DNA from: Vibrio azureus
GTDB lineage: Bacteria; Pseudomonadota; Gammaproteobacteria; Enterobacterales; Vibrionaceae
NCBI RefSeq assembly: GCF_002849855.1
Contig: NZ_CP018616.1
Coordinates: forward strand, 248,001 to 312,000
DNA: 64,000 nt
Reading direction: 5' to 3'
A model generated the notes under the pieces. The model was given only the letters and a program-made list of their open reading frames with translations. It searched no databases and was not told the DNA's origin. The translations under genes and the position numbers were made by a program. How positions within the stretch are numbered: position 1 is the stretch's first letter; each line of letters starts with the position of its first letter. Below are positions 36,018-45,676 of the stretch, piece after piece.

Positions 36018-36137
36018 GGACTTATTGTGCAGGTAACTCATGCGACCAGTATAAGCACACTCTATGTATTGCGCTATTGATCTCAAGCAAGCAAAGTCTT
36101 ATCTCCAAGTCACCTTGCTAGGCTGTTTGGTGTGCTT

Positions 36138-36212
36138 GACCTGAAATATTAGTGTTATCGACCTGGAGTATTAGTCTCATCGAGCTTAAATATTAGCGTC
36201 ATCGCTCTGAAG
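36138..36212. repeat. degenerate 22-bp tandem repeat upstream of menA
   Basis: Three consecutive 22-base units start at 36138, 36160 and 36182, each of the form GA-CTGAA-TATTAG-G-ATC, followed by a partial fourth (GCTCTGAAG). Units differ at about 5-7 positions. Such evenly spaced repeats could be binding sites for a regulator on one helix face (22 bases is about two turns). Confidence 0.7.
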
Positions 36213-36275
36213 CAATCGGCTAGTGGTCTTAGGTGGCTGTCTTAGAGTAAAGCCATTAAGTGTAAGTGCTTCAGG

Positions 36276-36308
36276 TAAAAAAAGAGCTGAGTGCAGTCAC
36301 TCAGCTCT
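36276..36308 (-). terminator. intrinsic terminator of hslVU
   Basis: Perfect 11-bp stem AGAGCTGAGTG and complement with a 4-base loop, followed by a run of seven T in the hslU direction. It lies about 120 bases past the hslU stop. Confidence 0.9.
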
Positions 36309-36426
36309 GATTACTTATGCCTCGCACACAGGCTGTGTTGCAGGCGTTATTTTTACGTTGCGTTATTTGCCATGTTACATTGTTTGCTATGTCGCATCAT
36401 TTTCAGCGTACATGACAAGATAAAGA

Positions 36427-37758
36427 TTATAAGATGAAGCGGCTGAGGTCTTCATTTTCAACCGTGTCACCAAGACGATCTTTCACGTATGCAGCATCAA
36501 TAACGAACTTAGCACCTGCTTGTTCGGCAGCATCGTAAGAGATCTCATCCATTAGACGTTCCATCACCGTGTGTAGACGACGTGCACCGATATTTTCCGT
36601 GGTTTCATTAACGGTCCAAGCGGCTTCTGCAATTTGGCTGATTCCGTCTTCGGTAAACTCAACGTTAACATTCTCAGTTTGCATCAGAGCGATGTACTGC
36701 TCTGTTAATGAAGCTTTAGGCTCAGTAAGAATACGTTTGAAGTCATTACTGGTTAGCGCTTCTAGTTCAACACGGATAGGCAGACGACCTTGCAGCTCAG
36801 GAATGAGATCTGAAGGCTTAGCGACTTGGAAAGCCCCTGATGTTACAAATAGGATGTGATCGGTTTTGACCATTCCGTGTTTGGTTGAGACGGTGCTGCC
36901 TTCAATAAGAGGCAATAGGTCACGCTGCACGCCTTCACGAGACACATCAGGGCCTGAGCTTTCACCGCGCTTACAGATTTTGTCGATTTCATCAATGAAC
37001 ACAATGCCGTTGTTCTCTACATTGAAGATCGCTGACTCTTTTAACTCTTCTTGATTAACCAGCTTAGCGGCTTCTTCTTCAGCTAATGCCTTCAGCGCAT
37101 CTTTGATTTTCAGTTTACGCTTTTTCTTTGTGTCACCGGCAAGGTTTTGGAACATCCCTTGCAGTTGGTTGGTCATCTCTTCCATGCCCGGAGGCGCCAT
37201 GATCTCGACGCCCATTTGTGGAGCGGCAATATCAATCTCAATTTCTTTATCATCGAGTTGCCCTTCGCGCAGTTTTTTGCGGAAGGTTTGACGAGTGCTA
37301 GAGGACTCTTCTTTCTCTTCATTTTGGCCCCAAGCATCACGCGCTGGTGGCAGTAAAGCATCAAGAACGCGCTCTTCCGCTTGTTCTTCAGCACGGAATT
37401 TCACTTTTTCCATGGCTTGTTGATGAGTCATTTTTACCGCTACATCAGTTAGATCACGGATGATGGTTTCTACTTCTTTACCCACATAACCCACTTCAGT
37501 GAATTTGGTCGCTTCTACTTTGATAAAAGGAGCGTTCGCCAATTTGGCAAGGCGGCGAGCGATTTCGGTTTTACCAACACCGGTTGGACCGATCATCAGG
37601 ATATTTTTTGGTGTGACTTCTGCACGCAGGCTTTCTTCTAACTGCATACGACGCCAGCGGTTACGCAGTGCAATCGCAACAGAACGCTTGGCTTTGTCTT
37701 GACCGATGATATGACGGTTCAGTTCATGAACAATTTCGCGAGGGGTCATTTCAGACAT
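36427..37758 (-). CDS. hslU: HslU, ATPase subunit of the HslUV protease
   Basis: 443 residues. AAA+ unfoldase that feeds substrates to HslV. Begins [20 protein letters not shown]; Walker A is GPTGVGKTE (near 57-65) and Walker B is IVFIDEIDK (near 250-258). The intermediate domain (about 110-245) is charged and helical. The C-terminal residues DLSRFIL insert into HslV. Downstream of hslV by 23 bases in a two-gene heat-shock operon. Confidence 0.98.
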   Translation of the reverse strand: MSEMTPREIVHELNRHIIGQDKAKRSVAIALRNRWRRMQLEESLRAEVTPKNILMIGPTGVGKTEIARRLAKLANAPFIKVEATKFTEVGYVGKEVETIIRDLTDVAVKMTHQQAMEKVKFRAEEQAEERVLDALLPPARDAWGQNEEKEESSSTRQTFRKKLREGQLDDKEIEIDIAAPQMGVEIMAPPGMEEMTNQLQGMFQNLAGDTKKKRKLKIKDALKALAEEEAAKLVNQEELKESAIFNVENNGIVFIDEIDKICKRGESSGPDVSREGVQRDLLPLIEGSTVSTKHGMVKTDHILFVTSGAFQVAKPSDLIPELQGRLPIRVELEALTSNDFKRILTEPKASLTEQYIALMQTENVNVEFTEDGISQIAEAAWTVNETTENIGARRLHTVMERLMDEISYDAAEQAGAKFVIDAAYVKDRLGDTVENEDLSRFIL

Positions 37759-37781
37759 ATTCTTTCCTTACTTCGTTACGA

Positions 37782-38333
37782 TTAAGCCGTTGGCTTAGGA
37801 AGTTCTGCCGTTGATTCTAGCTCTTCCACAGTATGGTTATGGTTAGTGAAGACGCAAATATCGCCTGCAATGTTGAGGGCTTTTTCTGCAATGGTGCGCG
37901 CGTCTAAATCGGTGTTCTCTAGGAGTGCGGTTGCTGCTGCTTGGGCAAAGGAACCACCTGAGCCAATAGCAATCAAGTCGTTCTCTGGCTGAACCACATC
38001 ACCGTTACCAGTAATAATTAATGATGCAGTCTCATCTGCAACGGCCAGTAGTGCTTCTAGTTTACGTAGAGCGCGATCGCTGCGCCAATCTTTAGCCAGT
38101 TCAACGGCTGCTTTAGTTAGGTGGCCTTGATGCATTTGCAGTTTGCTTTCAAAGCGTTCGAATAGGGTAAAGGCATCAGCAGTACCGCCAGCAAAGCCAG
38201 CCAGTACTTGATTGTTGTATAGGCGGCGAACTTTACGCGCATTGCCTTTCATGACGGTGTTGCCTAAGGATACTTGGCCATCACCCGCGATGACGACTTT
38301 ATTGTTTCGACGTACAGATACAATGGTAGTCAC
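37782..38333 (-). CDS. hslV: HslV, peptidase subunit of the HslUV protease
   Basis: 183 residues starting at GTG (38333) with AAGAGG upstream. After Met removal the N-terminal Thr of [19 protein letters not shown] is the catalytic nucleophile, as in proteasome beta subunits. The motif [16 protein letters not shown] is conserved. A GTG start is also used in E. coli as far as I recall. A sigma-32-type promoter precedes it. Confidence 0.97.
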   Translation of the reverse strand: MTTIVSVRRNNKVVIAGDGQVSLGNTVMKGNARKVRRLYNNQVLAGFAGGTADAFTLFERFESKLQMHQGHLTKAAVELAKDWRSDRALRKLEALLAVADETASLIITGNGDVVQPENDLIAIGSGGSFAQAAATALLENTDLDARTIAEKALNIAGDICVFTNHNHTVEELESTAELPKPTA

Positions 38334-38372
38334 AGTCGACCTCTTATTATTTCTTTTTGGATTTAACTCAAT

Positions 38373-38401
38373 ATATGGGGGAGGGGATTTTGGGATTCAA
38401 G
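38373..38401 (-). promoter_or_regulatory. sigma-32 heat-shock promoter of hslVU
   Basis: On the minus strand CTTGAA (38401-38396), a 15-base spacer and CCCCATAT (38380-38373) match the sigma-32 consensus CTTGAA-N13-17-CCCCATnT. It lies about 40 bases upstream of hslV. Confidence 0.88.
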
Positions 38402-38425
38402 GGGGGAAGGTAGGTTTAAAAGAAA

Positions 38426-38477
38426 GGACCTAGGACCTAGGATTTTAGGACCCTAGGATCTAAACCCTAAACCCCTA
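38426..38477. repeat. CTAGG-family repeat between ftsN and hslV
   Basis: GGACCTAGGACCTAGG, TTTTAGGACCCTAGGATC and the degenerate CTAAACCCTAAACCCCTA. The last CTA is the TAG stop codon of ftsN on the minus strand. The block ends 25 bases upstream of the sigma-32 promoter -35 box. Confidence 0.8.
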
Positions 38478-39020
38478 TAGATTCTCTTTCCAAATCGAAC
38501 ATGGCTCGATTTTGGCGCGCTGGAGCTTGTGGCGATCTTTTTCTGCTTCACGTTTGAACTTGTAGGGTCCAAGTACAACGCGATACCAAGAGCTGCCGGG
38601 CTTTTTGATGACTCGACTGGTGATGCCTTGAAAGGCAATGGCCAGTTTACGATCTTCGGCTTGGCTGTGTTTTTTGTAAGCGCCGCATTGCATGACATAA
38701 GGAACTTTAGAAACCTTAATTTCTTTGGCAACGACTTCTATTTCACGCTTTGGCAAGCTCTCCACGTATTCCCATTTCTCTTCTGGTGGGGGTGGCAGAC
38801 CTTTAGCAGGCTTTGCTTTGTGGGCAGAGGTCGTCTTAGATTGTACGACAGGCGCTGGTGGTTCAGGGTCGTTGTTAAGTAGGTAAAGCCCGTAGCCAAA
38901 ACCGCCGACAAGGAGAATCGCTAACAAGCCACTTCGCCAAGGTTTTCTGCTGGACACTTTTTTCTTGGACGACTTTTTGGGCGCGCCACGCCCACGTCTT
39001 ACATAATCTTTATTTGCCAC
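38475..39020 (-). CDS. ftsN: cell division protein FtsN
   Basis: 181 residues, shorter than E. coli FtsN (319). A basic cytoplasmic N-terminus (MANKDYVRRGRGAPKKSSKKK) precedes one membrane segment near 32-48. A proline-rich periplasmic linker follows, then a SPOR domain near 105-178 (YVMQCGAYKKHSQAEDRKL and WYRVVLGPYKFKREAEKD) that binds denuded septal peptidoglycan. It activates septal synthesis. The gene lies between cytR and hslV as in E. coli. Its stop codon is within a CTAGG repeat. Confidence 0.92.
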   Translation of the reverse strand: MANKDYVRRGRGAPKKSSKKKVSSRKPWRSGLLAILLVGGFGYGLYLLNNDPEPPAPVVQSKTTSAHKAKPAKGLPPPPEEKWEYVESLPKREIEVVAKEIKVSKVPYVMQCGAYKKHSQAEDRKLAIAFQGITSRVIKKPGSSWYRVVLGPYKFKREAEKDRHKLQRAKIEPCSIWKENL

Positions 39021-39214
39021 GGTTACTTCTGGTCATCAAGGGTTCTGCCAAATATGTTAATCCAGAATAGCATCAGAAAACACCCTGTTGAGAGGAATCT
39101 TGCTTGTTCTCGATGAAAATAATAGAACGAAATAAACATTATCTACGATAGCATGCTCAACTTGTGGCGCACTTTAAAGATAGAGAATTTAGACCCCAGA
39201 GGTAACTCAGTTCG

Positions 39215-39265
39215 ATACCCAAGTGACCACAAACTGAAGACAGCATCTAGGGGTGACTTGGGCAG
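39215..39265. repeat. short ERIC-like inverted repeat
   Basis: It begins GATACCCAAGTGACCAC and ends GGGGTGACTTGGGCAG, imperfect inverted ends. Its right end, read in reverse, matches the left end of the larger repeat at 59727 (ACCCAA, CCTCAAGATGC). It lies between cytR and ftsN. Confidence 0.5.
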
Positions 39266-39304
39266 AGCTCATTTCCAGATACCTTGTGGTAACTTGGCTC
39301 GATG

Positions 39305-40309
39305 CTAACGTCCTGGCTGAGCGGTACTGGCTCTTACGACCAATTCTGTATCCAGTAAACGTGAACCTGTATGGATCTCATGGCCTCGCAGTATCTCCAA
39401 CATCATGAGGATCGCTTGGCGGCCAATTTCATAACGAGGTTGAGAAATGGTGGTTAATGGTGGATCGCAAAATTGTGAGAACTGGATATCATCAAATCCG
39501 ACGATTGATAAATCTTGAGGAACACGGAAGCCAAGACGTTTGGCCTCTTGTACTGCACCAATGGCAAGCGTGTCGGAGTGACAGAAAAGCGCGGTAGGTG
39601 GATCGGGCAGTTCTAACAGTTTACGTGTGGCTTGTACGCCACCCTCGAAGGAGAATTCAGCCGAGACATTGTATTTATCTTGTTTCTCGATACCAGCTCG
39701 GCGTAGAGCTTGTTGGTATCCTTGCTGGCGGAATTGGCACAGGGCTGCGGTCTCTGGGCCAGAGATTTGCGCAATACGTTTATGCCCAAGTTGGGTAAGG
39801 TAATTGACCGCTTCAAAAGCTGAGGTCAAGTTATCAATGTGAACGGTAGGTAACTCAAGCTCAGGAGCAAATTCACATGCCATGACCATAGGTGGCAAGT
39901 TTTTCTGTTCTGACTTGCTGACATCAAAGGGCAAGTCGGTACCGAGTAGCAACATGCCATCCGCTTGCTTGGTGAACACATGATTGACTAAGGCATTATC
40001 GTGTTTGTTTTGTTGACCACTGTCGCCGAGCAGAACCAAGTAGCCATTTTCCATGGCAGCGTCTTCAATTCCACGAATGATTTCAGAAAAGTAAGGGTCA
40101 CAAATGTCAGGCACTATCGCGACAATGGTTTTGGATTCATTCCTGCGTAGATTACGGGCTAAGGAATTGGGTGAATAACCAGCTTCAAGGACGGCATCTT
40201 CAACTCGTTTACGTGTCGATGATGAAACTTTTTCTGGGTTCATCAATGCTCGTGAGACGGTTGCGGTGGATACTCCTGCAAGCTGGGCAACATCCTTCAT
40301 TGTCGCCAT
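39305..40309 (-). CDS. cytR: LacI-family transcriptional regulator CytR
   Basis: 334 residues. N-terminal LacI helix-turn-helix (MKDVAQLAGVSTATVSRALM near 4-23) with hinge helix, then a periplasmic-binding-protein-like effector domain. The start sequence and its placement between priA and ftsN identify CytR, the cytidine-responsive repressor of nucleoside uptake and catabolism, which acts with CRP. A CRP-like palindrome lies about 150 bases upstream. Confidence 0.92.
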   Translation of the reverse strand: MATMKDVAQLAGVSTATVSRALMNPEKVSSSTRKRVEDAVLEAGYSPNSLARNLRRNESKTIVAIVPDICDPYFSEIIRGIEDAAMENGYLVLLGDSGQQNKHDNALVNHVFTKQADGMLLLGTDLPFDVSKSEQKNLPPMVMACEFAPELELPTVHIDNLTSAFEAVNYLTQLGHKRIAQISGPETAALCQFRQQGYQQALRRAGIEKQDKYNVSAEFSFEGGVQATRKLLELPDPPTALFCHSDTLAIGAVQEAKRLGFRVPQDLSIVGFDDIQFSQFCDPPLTTISQPRYEIGRQAILMMLEILRGHEIHTGSRLLDTELVVRASTAQPGR

Positions 40310-40460
40310 AGATATTTATCCTCTTGAAATATGCGCCAAAATGACGTGATTTTTTACTTTAGTCGTTATAGTCGACTCTATTTAGATTTTACTAATTTGA
40401 ATAGTCTATTCATTTTTAGGGGGAAAGTTACGGTCTGTTTAACAAAAACCACAACCTTTG

Positions 40461-40476
40461 TGTGATTTTTCTCACA
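40461..40476 (-). promoter_or_regulatory. CRP-cAMP binding site upstream of cytR
   Basis: TGTGATTTTTCTCACA is a perfect TGTGA-N6-TCACA palindrome. It lies between the priA 3' end and cytR, whose control by CRP would fit its known partnership with CRP in nucleoside regulation. Confidence 0.75.
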
Positions 40477-40509
40477 TTCAAGCCGAATTTACCACAACTG
40501 AACGGATAA

Positions 40510-42711
40510 CTAGCTGAGATCTTGAGGTTCTATGTCCAAGCTCCAGCGAACTTTCTTCGCATTGGGTAATAATTCTAGTGCAGGTTTTGCACTGGTTAAT
40601 ATTTTTTGCATTAATGAACGTTGTTGGGTTTGTAACAGCAGCTGCCAGCGGTATTTTCCTGCGCGTTTGGCTAAAGGTGATGGTGTTGGCCCGAGCACAA
40701 GACAAGTGTCATCAAACAGAGGATGAGATTCCAAAGTAAAGCGCACCTGACGTAAAAAATCTTCAACCAATTCACTGTGGTTCGCTTCAGCTTTAAATAA
40801 AGTTAAAAAGCTATACGGTGGCAGTTGGGCGAGTTTGCGTTCTTCCAATGCGGTCATGGCAAAGTGGCGATAGTCTTTCTGCAGTAGAGCTTGCAATAAA
40901 CTGTGCTCGGGGTGATGAGTTTGTAAAATGACTTCACCGGGCTTGCTGGCTCGACCGGCTCGACCAGCGACTTGAATGAATAATTGAGCCAATCGTTCTG
41001 AAGCGCGGAAATCGCTGCTATATAGAGAGCCATCCACATCAAGCAGCGCGACTAAAGTGACGTTAGGAAAGTGATGACCTTTAGCCAGCATTTGCGTGCC
41101 GAGCAAAATCTGATACTCGCCTTGTCGGATTGATTCAAGTGCTTGCTCTAGGCTGCCTTTACGGCGAGTGCTGTCTCTATCAATACGAATGGCTTTGTAT
41201 TCAGGAAAAAGCTCGGCCAGTTGTAATTCCAACTGTTCGGTACCCACACCCACAGTGACCAATTGGGTCGAGCCGCATCCATGGCACTGATGGATCACAG
41301 GTTGCTGCGAGCCACAGTGGTGACAGCGAATCTCATTACTGTACTGGTGGAAGGTATAATAAGCGTCACAACGCTGACATTCAGCAATCCAACCACATTC
41401 ATGGCACATTAAAGCAGGAGAAAAGCCACGGCGATTGAGAAACAGCATCACCTGATTACCCGCTTTAAGGTGTTTGCGCATTTCAGCAATTAATGGTGCA
41501 GAAAGCCCACTCTCAAGATAAAGCCCCTTAACATCCAACACCTTGTTGGTTGTCGGGACGGCCGAGCCTGCTCGTTGAGTTAAAGTCAGGTGATGATATT
41601 TTCCAGTCAGGGCGTTATGCAAGGTTTCAAGGGCAGGGGTGGCTGAGCCTAACACGATCGGAACCTGCTCTTTGTGGGCGCGCATAATCGCTACGTCTCG
41701 TGCGTGGTAGCGCAAGCTGTCTTGTTGTTTATAAGAGGCGTCATGCTCTTCGTCGACAATAATAATCCCAAGCTCGGCAAAAGGTGTAAGTAAAGCTGAA
41801 CGCGTACCAATGATGATACCGGCGGCTTTGTCTCGTGCCGAAAGCCAAGCATTGAGCCGTTCAGTATCATTAAGGCCAGAATGGATGACTTCAACAGGTA
41901 CATTAAAACGACGTTTAAAGCGATTGATCGTTTGCGGCGTTAAGCCAATTTCAGGCACCAGTACCAACGCTTGCTTGCCTTGTTCTAGCACTGGCTTGAT
42001 AAGATTGAGATAGACTTCAGTTTTTCCTGAGCCTGTCACGCCTTCTAATAAATAGCAGGCAAAGCCAGTTTGACTGTTAACGCTAGCAATTGCGAGCGCC
42101 TGTTCATGATTGAGTTTGGGTTTTTCTACATCGCATTCGACTTGTTGGCCCCATTTGGCAATCGTCGGCTTTTTTTCTATGCGCTCGACCCAACCTTTGT
42201 CTTGCAAAGACTTAAGCACGGTAGAGCCAATTTCTTGGTCGATGAAAGCTTGATGTGGAACCGGGCCATTGACCAGCATTTGTAAAGCACGATGTTGTTT
42301 GACTGCCCGGCCCAAGCCCTGCATCAGTTTATCTTTACCCAATGGCGTGATTTGCCATTCTTGCAAAGTAGCGAAATCCGCAGGCTTGCCTTTTCGTAAA
42401 GCCGCTGGCATTGCGTTGTGTAGGGTATCTCCGAGTGGATATTGATAAAACTGGCTGCACCAATGAAGCAAAGAATAAAGCTTATCCGGCCAGATTGGCT
42501 GAGAATCTAATACCGCTTTGAGTGGTTTAAGTTGCTCTCGAGGAAAGTCTGAATGCTCGACTAAGGCGGTAACGACGCCAACTAAGGTTTGTCGACCAAA
42601 AGGCACAGAGACGCGACCACCAATCAGCGGAAAGAGATGCCCAGGAATAAGGTAGTCAAATTGCTTATCGAGCGGGACTGGCAAAGCCACTCTGGCGATG
42701 GTTGGACGCAT
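40510..42711 (-). CDS. priA: primosomal replication restart helicase PriA
   Basis: 733 residues. An N-terminal DNA-binding domain (MRPTIARVALPVPLDKQFDY) is followed by a DEAH-type superfamily 2 helicase core: Walker A GVTGSGKTE near 225 and IIVDEEHD near 320. A zinc-binding insert has the cysteine pairs CHECGWIAECQRCD and CHHCG plus CHGCG (about 440-480). PriA reloads the replisome at stalled forks. It is divergent from rpmE, as in E. coli. Confidence 0.97.
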   Translation of the reverse strand: MRPTIARVALPVPLDKQFDYLIPGHLFPLIGGRVSVPFGRQTLVGVVTALVEHSDFPREQLKPLKAVLDSQPIWPDKLYSLLHWCSQFYQYPLGDTLHNAMPAALRKGKPADFATLQEWQITPLGKDKLMQGLGRAVKQHRALQMLVNGPVPHQAFIDQEIGSTVLKSLQDKGWVERIEKKPTIAKWGQQVECDVEKPKLNHEQALAIASVNSQTGFACYLLEGVTGSGKTEVYLNLIKPVLEQGKQALVLVPEIGLTPQTINRFKRRFNVPVEVIHSGLNDTERLNAWLSARDKAAGIIIGTRSALLTPFAELGIIIVDEEHDASYKQQDSLRYHARDVAIMRAHKEQVPIVLGSATPALETLHNALTGKYHHLTLTQRAGSAVPTTNKVLDVKGLYLESGLSAPLIAEMRKHLKAGNQVMLFLNRRGFSPALMCHECGWIAECQRCDAYYTFHQYSNEIRCHHCGSQQPVIHQCHGCGSTQLVTVGVGTEQLELQLAELFPEYKAIRIDRDSTRRKGSLEQALESIRQGEYQILLGTQMLAKGHHFPNVTLVALLDVDGSLYSSDFRASERLAQLFIQVAGRAGRASKPGEVILQTHHPEHSLLQALLQKDYRHFAMTALEERKLAQLPPYSFLTLFKAEANHSELVEDFLRQVRFTLESHPLFDDTCLVLGPTPSPLAKRAGKYRWQLLLQTQQRSLMQKILTSAKPALELLPNAKKVRWSLDIEPQDLS

Positions 42712-43020
42712 AGAATCTTAAAGCTAAATAAATAGGAATAGATAAACAGTTTATAAGAAGATGCGCTTGATAAGAAGAGACAGTTTACCTCATAAGCCAA
42801 ACCGGCTTGCTCAAAGAACAAAAAGCAAAAAAGACCAAAGATAAAAAATGGTGAAATAATTGCCAAATGTGTTGATCAGGGCACAGTGATTCATTATTAT
42901 ACTGCGCCTTGAGATATGGCTTCAGCTATAAGCAGATGCGGTATCACATTTTTATATTAATTACGTGTGGTGTGCGGCTTTGATTCGTATAGCGACACGG
43001 CCTACTATTGAGGTTATCCC
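42712..43020. promoter_or_regulatory. divergent region priA / rpmE
   Basis: A 309-bp non-coding interval. A likely rpmE -10 box TATACT lies at 42898-42903, about 115 bases ahead of the start; its -35 is not clear. A GAGG ribosome site precedes the rpmE ATG. No other feature is recognised. Confidence 0.45.
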
Positions 43021-43239
43021 ATGAAAGCTGGTATCCACCCAGAATACAAAGCAGTAAAAGCGACTTGTTCTTGTGGCAACTCTTTTGAGTTCAAATCAAC
43101 TCTAGACAAAGAGTCTATCCACCTAGACGTATGTGACAAGTGTCACCCATTCTACACTGGTAAGCAACGTATCGTTGATACTGGCGGCCGTGTTGATCGC
43201 TTCAACAAGCGTTTCGGCGCACTATCAAGCAAGAAGTAA
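43021..43239 (+). CDS. rpmE: 50S ribosomal protein L31 (zinc-binding type)
   Basis: 72 residues. Starts [21 protein letters not shown]; Cys16, Cys18, Cys37 and Cys40 form the zinc ribbon of the C+ type. The conserved [20 protein letters not shown] follows. L31 bridges the large and small subunits. Monocistronic with its own terminator. Under zinc limitation C+ L31 is usually replaced by a Cys-less paralogue encoded elsewhere. Confidence 0.98.
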   Translation: MKAGIHPEYKAVKATCSCGNSFEFKSTLDKESIHLDVCDKCHPFYTGKQRIVDTGGRVDRFNKRFGALSSKK

Positions 43240-43267
43240 TAGCCGACGCTATTATTCTTTCTGCTTA

Positions 43268-43291
43268 AAAAGGGCGCTACGGCGTCCTTTT
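43268..43291 (+). terminator. intrinsic terminator of rpmE
   Basis: A 10-bp stem (AAAAGGGCGC with GCGTCCTTTT, one G-T pair) around a TACG loop, ending in TTTTGTGTTT, 28 bases past the stop. Confidence 0.85.
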
Positions 43292-43452
43292 GTGTTTCTG
43301 CTGTTCCCATTCCTTTATAGACCAGCTCATTTGTTGCTGCGTTCTATTTTCAGACCCAGCCCCTTTGAAGATTTAGCCCCTTTGCAAATTAGAGCTCCGT
43401 AGACTTAAGCCATTTAAGCTGAAATTTTATGCGATTATTTTTCACTCAGTGC

Positions 43453-43480
43453 TTGCATACTAAAGTGTGATCTGTATAAT
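43453..43480 (+). promoter_or_regulatory. S10 operon promoter
   Basis: TTGCAT (43453-43458), a 16-base spacer and a perfect TATAAT (43475-43480). It would start transcription near 43487, about 300 bases before rpsJ. Confidence 0.8.
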
Positions 43481-43486
43481 GCGTCG

Positions 43487-44095
<609 letters not shown>

Positions 44096-44109
44096 GGGAG
44101 ATTAGAAGA

Positions 44110-44739
44110 ATGATTGGTCTAATCGGTCGTAAAGTGGGTATGACCCGCGTATTTACTGAAGACGGCGTTTCTATCCCAGTAACAGTTGTTGAAGTTGAAG
44201 CTAACCGTGTGTCTCAAGTTAAAACACTTGAAACTGACGGCTACGCAGCAATCCAGGTAACTACTGGTACAAAGAAAGCTAACCGCGTAACTAAGCCAGA
44301 AGCAGGTCACTTTGCTAAAGCTGGTGTTGAAGCTGGTCGTGGTCTTTGGGAATTCCGTTTGGAAAACGGTGAAGAGTTCACAGTTGGCGCTGAGCTAACA
44401 GTTGAGCTATTCAACGAAACTAAAAAAGTAGACGTTACTGGTACATCTAAGGGTAAAGGTTTCCAAGGCGCTGTTAAGCGTTGGAACTTCCGTACTCAAG
44501 ATATGACTCACGGTAACTCATTGTCTCACCGTGCACCGGGTTCAATTGGCCAATGTCAAACTCCAGGTCGCGTATTTAAAGGCAAGAAAATGGCAGGTCA
44601 CATGGGTGCTGAGCGTGTAACGACTCAAAACCTAGAGATCGTACGTGTTGACGCTGAGCGCAATCTGCTTCTTATCAAAGGTGCAGTACCAGGCTCAACA
44701 GGTGGCAACGTGATCGTTAAACCAGCTGTTAAAGCATAA
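44110..44739 (+). CDS. rplC: 50S ribosomal protein L3
   Basis: 209 residues. Opens [19 protein letters not shown]. The extended loop reaches the peptidyl-transferase centre and contains [21 protein letters not shown], in which Gln is the methylation target of PrmB. Early assembly protein of the large subunit. Follows rpsJ by 14 bases. Confidence 0.98.
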   Translation: MIGLIGRKVGMTRVFTEDGVSIPVTVVEVEANRVSQVKTLETDGYAAIQVTTGTKKANRVTKPEAGHFAKAGVEAGRGLWEFRLENGEEFTVGAELTVELFNETKKVDVTGTSKGKGFQGAVKRWNFRTQDMTHGNSLSHRAPGSIGQCQTPGRVFKGKKMAGHMGAERVTTQNLEIVRVDAERNLLLIKGAVPGSTGGNVIVKPAVKA

Positions 44740-44756
44740 CGTCTCAGGAGTAAGTA

Positions 44757-45359
44757 ATGGAACTAATGGTTAAAGGTGCTGATGCACTAACTGTTTCCGA
44801 AACTACTTTCGGACGTGAGTTTAACGAAGCTCTTGTACACCAAGTAGTTGTTGCATTTGCAGCAGGTGCTCGTCAAGGTACACGTGCTCAAAAAACACGT
44901 TCAGAAGTTTCTGGCGGTGGCGCTAAGCCATGGCGTCAAAAAGGTACTGGCCGTGCACGTGCTGGTACAATCCGTAGCCCAATCTGGCGTACAGGTGGTG
45001 TTACTTTTGCTGCGAAACCACAAGATCACAGCCAAAAAGTAAACAAAAAAATGTACCGTGGTGCTATGAAGAGCATTCTTTCTGAGCTAGTTCGTCAAGA
45101 GCGTCTAATCGTTGTTGATAACTTCTCAGTTGAAGCGCCAAAGACCAAAGAGCTTGTAGCTAAGCTTAAAGAGCTTGAGCTAACTGACGCGCTTATCGTG
45201 ACTAGCGAAGTAGATGAGAATCTATTCCTAGCTGCTCGTAACCTATACAAAGTTGACGCACGTGACGTTGCTGGTATCGACCCAGTTTCACTGATCGCGT
45301 TCGACAAAGTTGTAATGACTGCTGAAGCAGTTAAGCAAGTTGAGGAGATGCTAGCATGA
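44757..45359 (+). CDS. rplD: 50S ribosomal protein L4
   Basis: 200 residues. The central loop [19 protein letters not shown] lines the exit tunnel. In enterobacteria free L4 also binds the S10 leader and inhibits its own operon, and the leader here carries the matching kind of hairpin. Its stop overlaps the rplW start by 4 bases. Confidence 0.98.
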   Translation: MELMVKGADALTVSETTFGREFNEALVHQVVVAFAAGARQGTRAQKTRSEVSGGGAKPWRQKGTGRARAGTIRSPIWRTGGVTFAAKPQDHSQKVNKKMYRGAMKSILSELVRQERLIVVDNFSVEAPKTKELVAKLKELELTDALIVTSEVDENLFLAARNLYKVDARDVAGIDPVSLIAFDKVVMTAEAVKQVEEMLA

Positions 45360-45661
45360 TCACTGAAGAGCGTATCCTAAAAATTCTACGTGCTCCGCAC
45401 GTCTCTGAAAAAGCAACTATGGTAGCTGAGAAAGCGAACACTATCGTTTTCAAAGTAGCGAAAGATGCAACTAAAAAAGAGATCAAAGCAGCTGTAGAAA
45501 AGCTTTTTGAAGATGTTGAAGTTAAGTCTGTAAATACTCTTATCACTAAGGGTAAGACCAAACGTCAAGGTCTACGCCAAGGTCGCCGCAGCGACGTTAA
45601 GAAAGCGTACGTTACCTTGAAAGAAGGTCAAGATATTGACTTTACTGGCGGCGCGGAATAA
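45356..45661 (+). CDS. rplW: 50S ribosomal protein L23
   Basis: 101 residues. Begins [20 protein letters not shown]; conserved [17 protein letters not shown] and [20 protein letters not shown]23 sits at the tunnel exit and docks trigger factor and SRP. Coupled to rplD by the ATGA overlap. Confidence 0.98.
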   Translation: MITEERILKILRAPHVSEKATMVAEKANTIVFKVAKDATKKEIKAAVEKLFEDVEVKSVNTLITKGKTKRQGLRQGRRSDVKKAYVTLKEGQDIDFTGGAE

Positions 45662-45676
45662 CAGGAGTAGTTAAGA

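Larger units (their letters stand above)
36018..36426. other. intergenic region hslU-menA
   Basis: About 410 bp without a gene. It holds the hslU terminator (36276-36308), a degenerate 22-bp tandem repeat (36138-36212) and the upstream region of menA. Confidence 0.6.
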
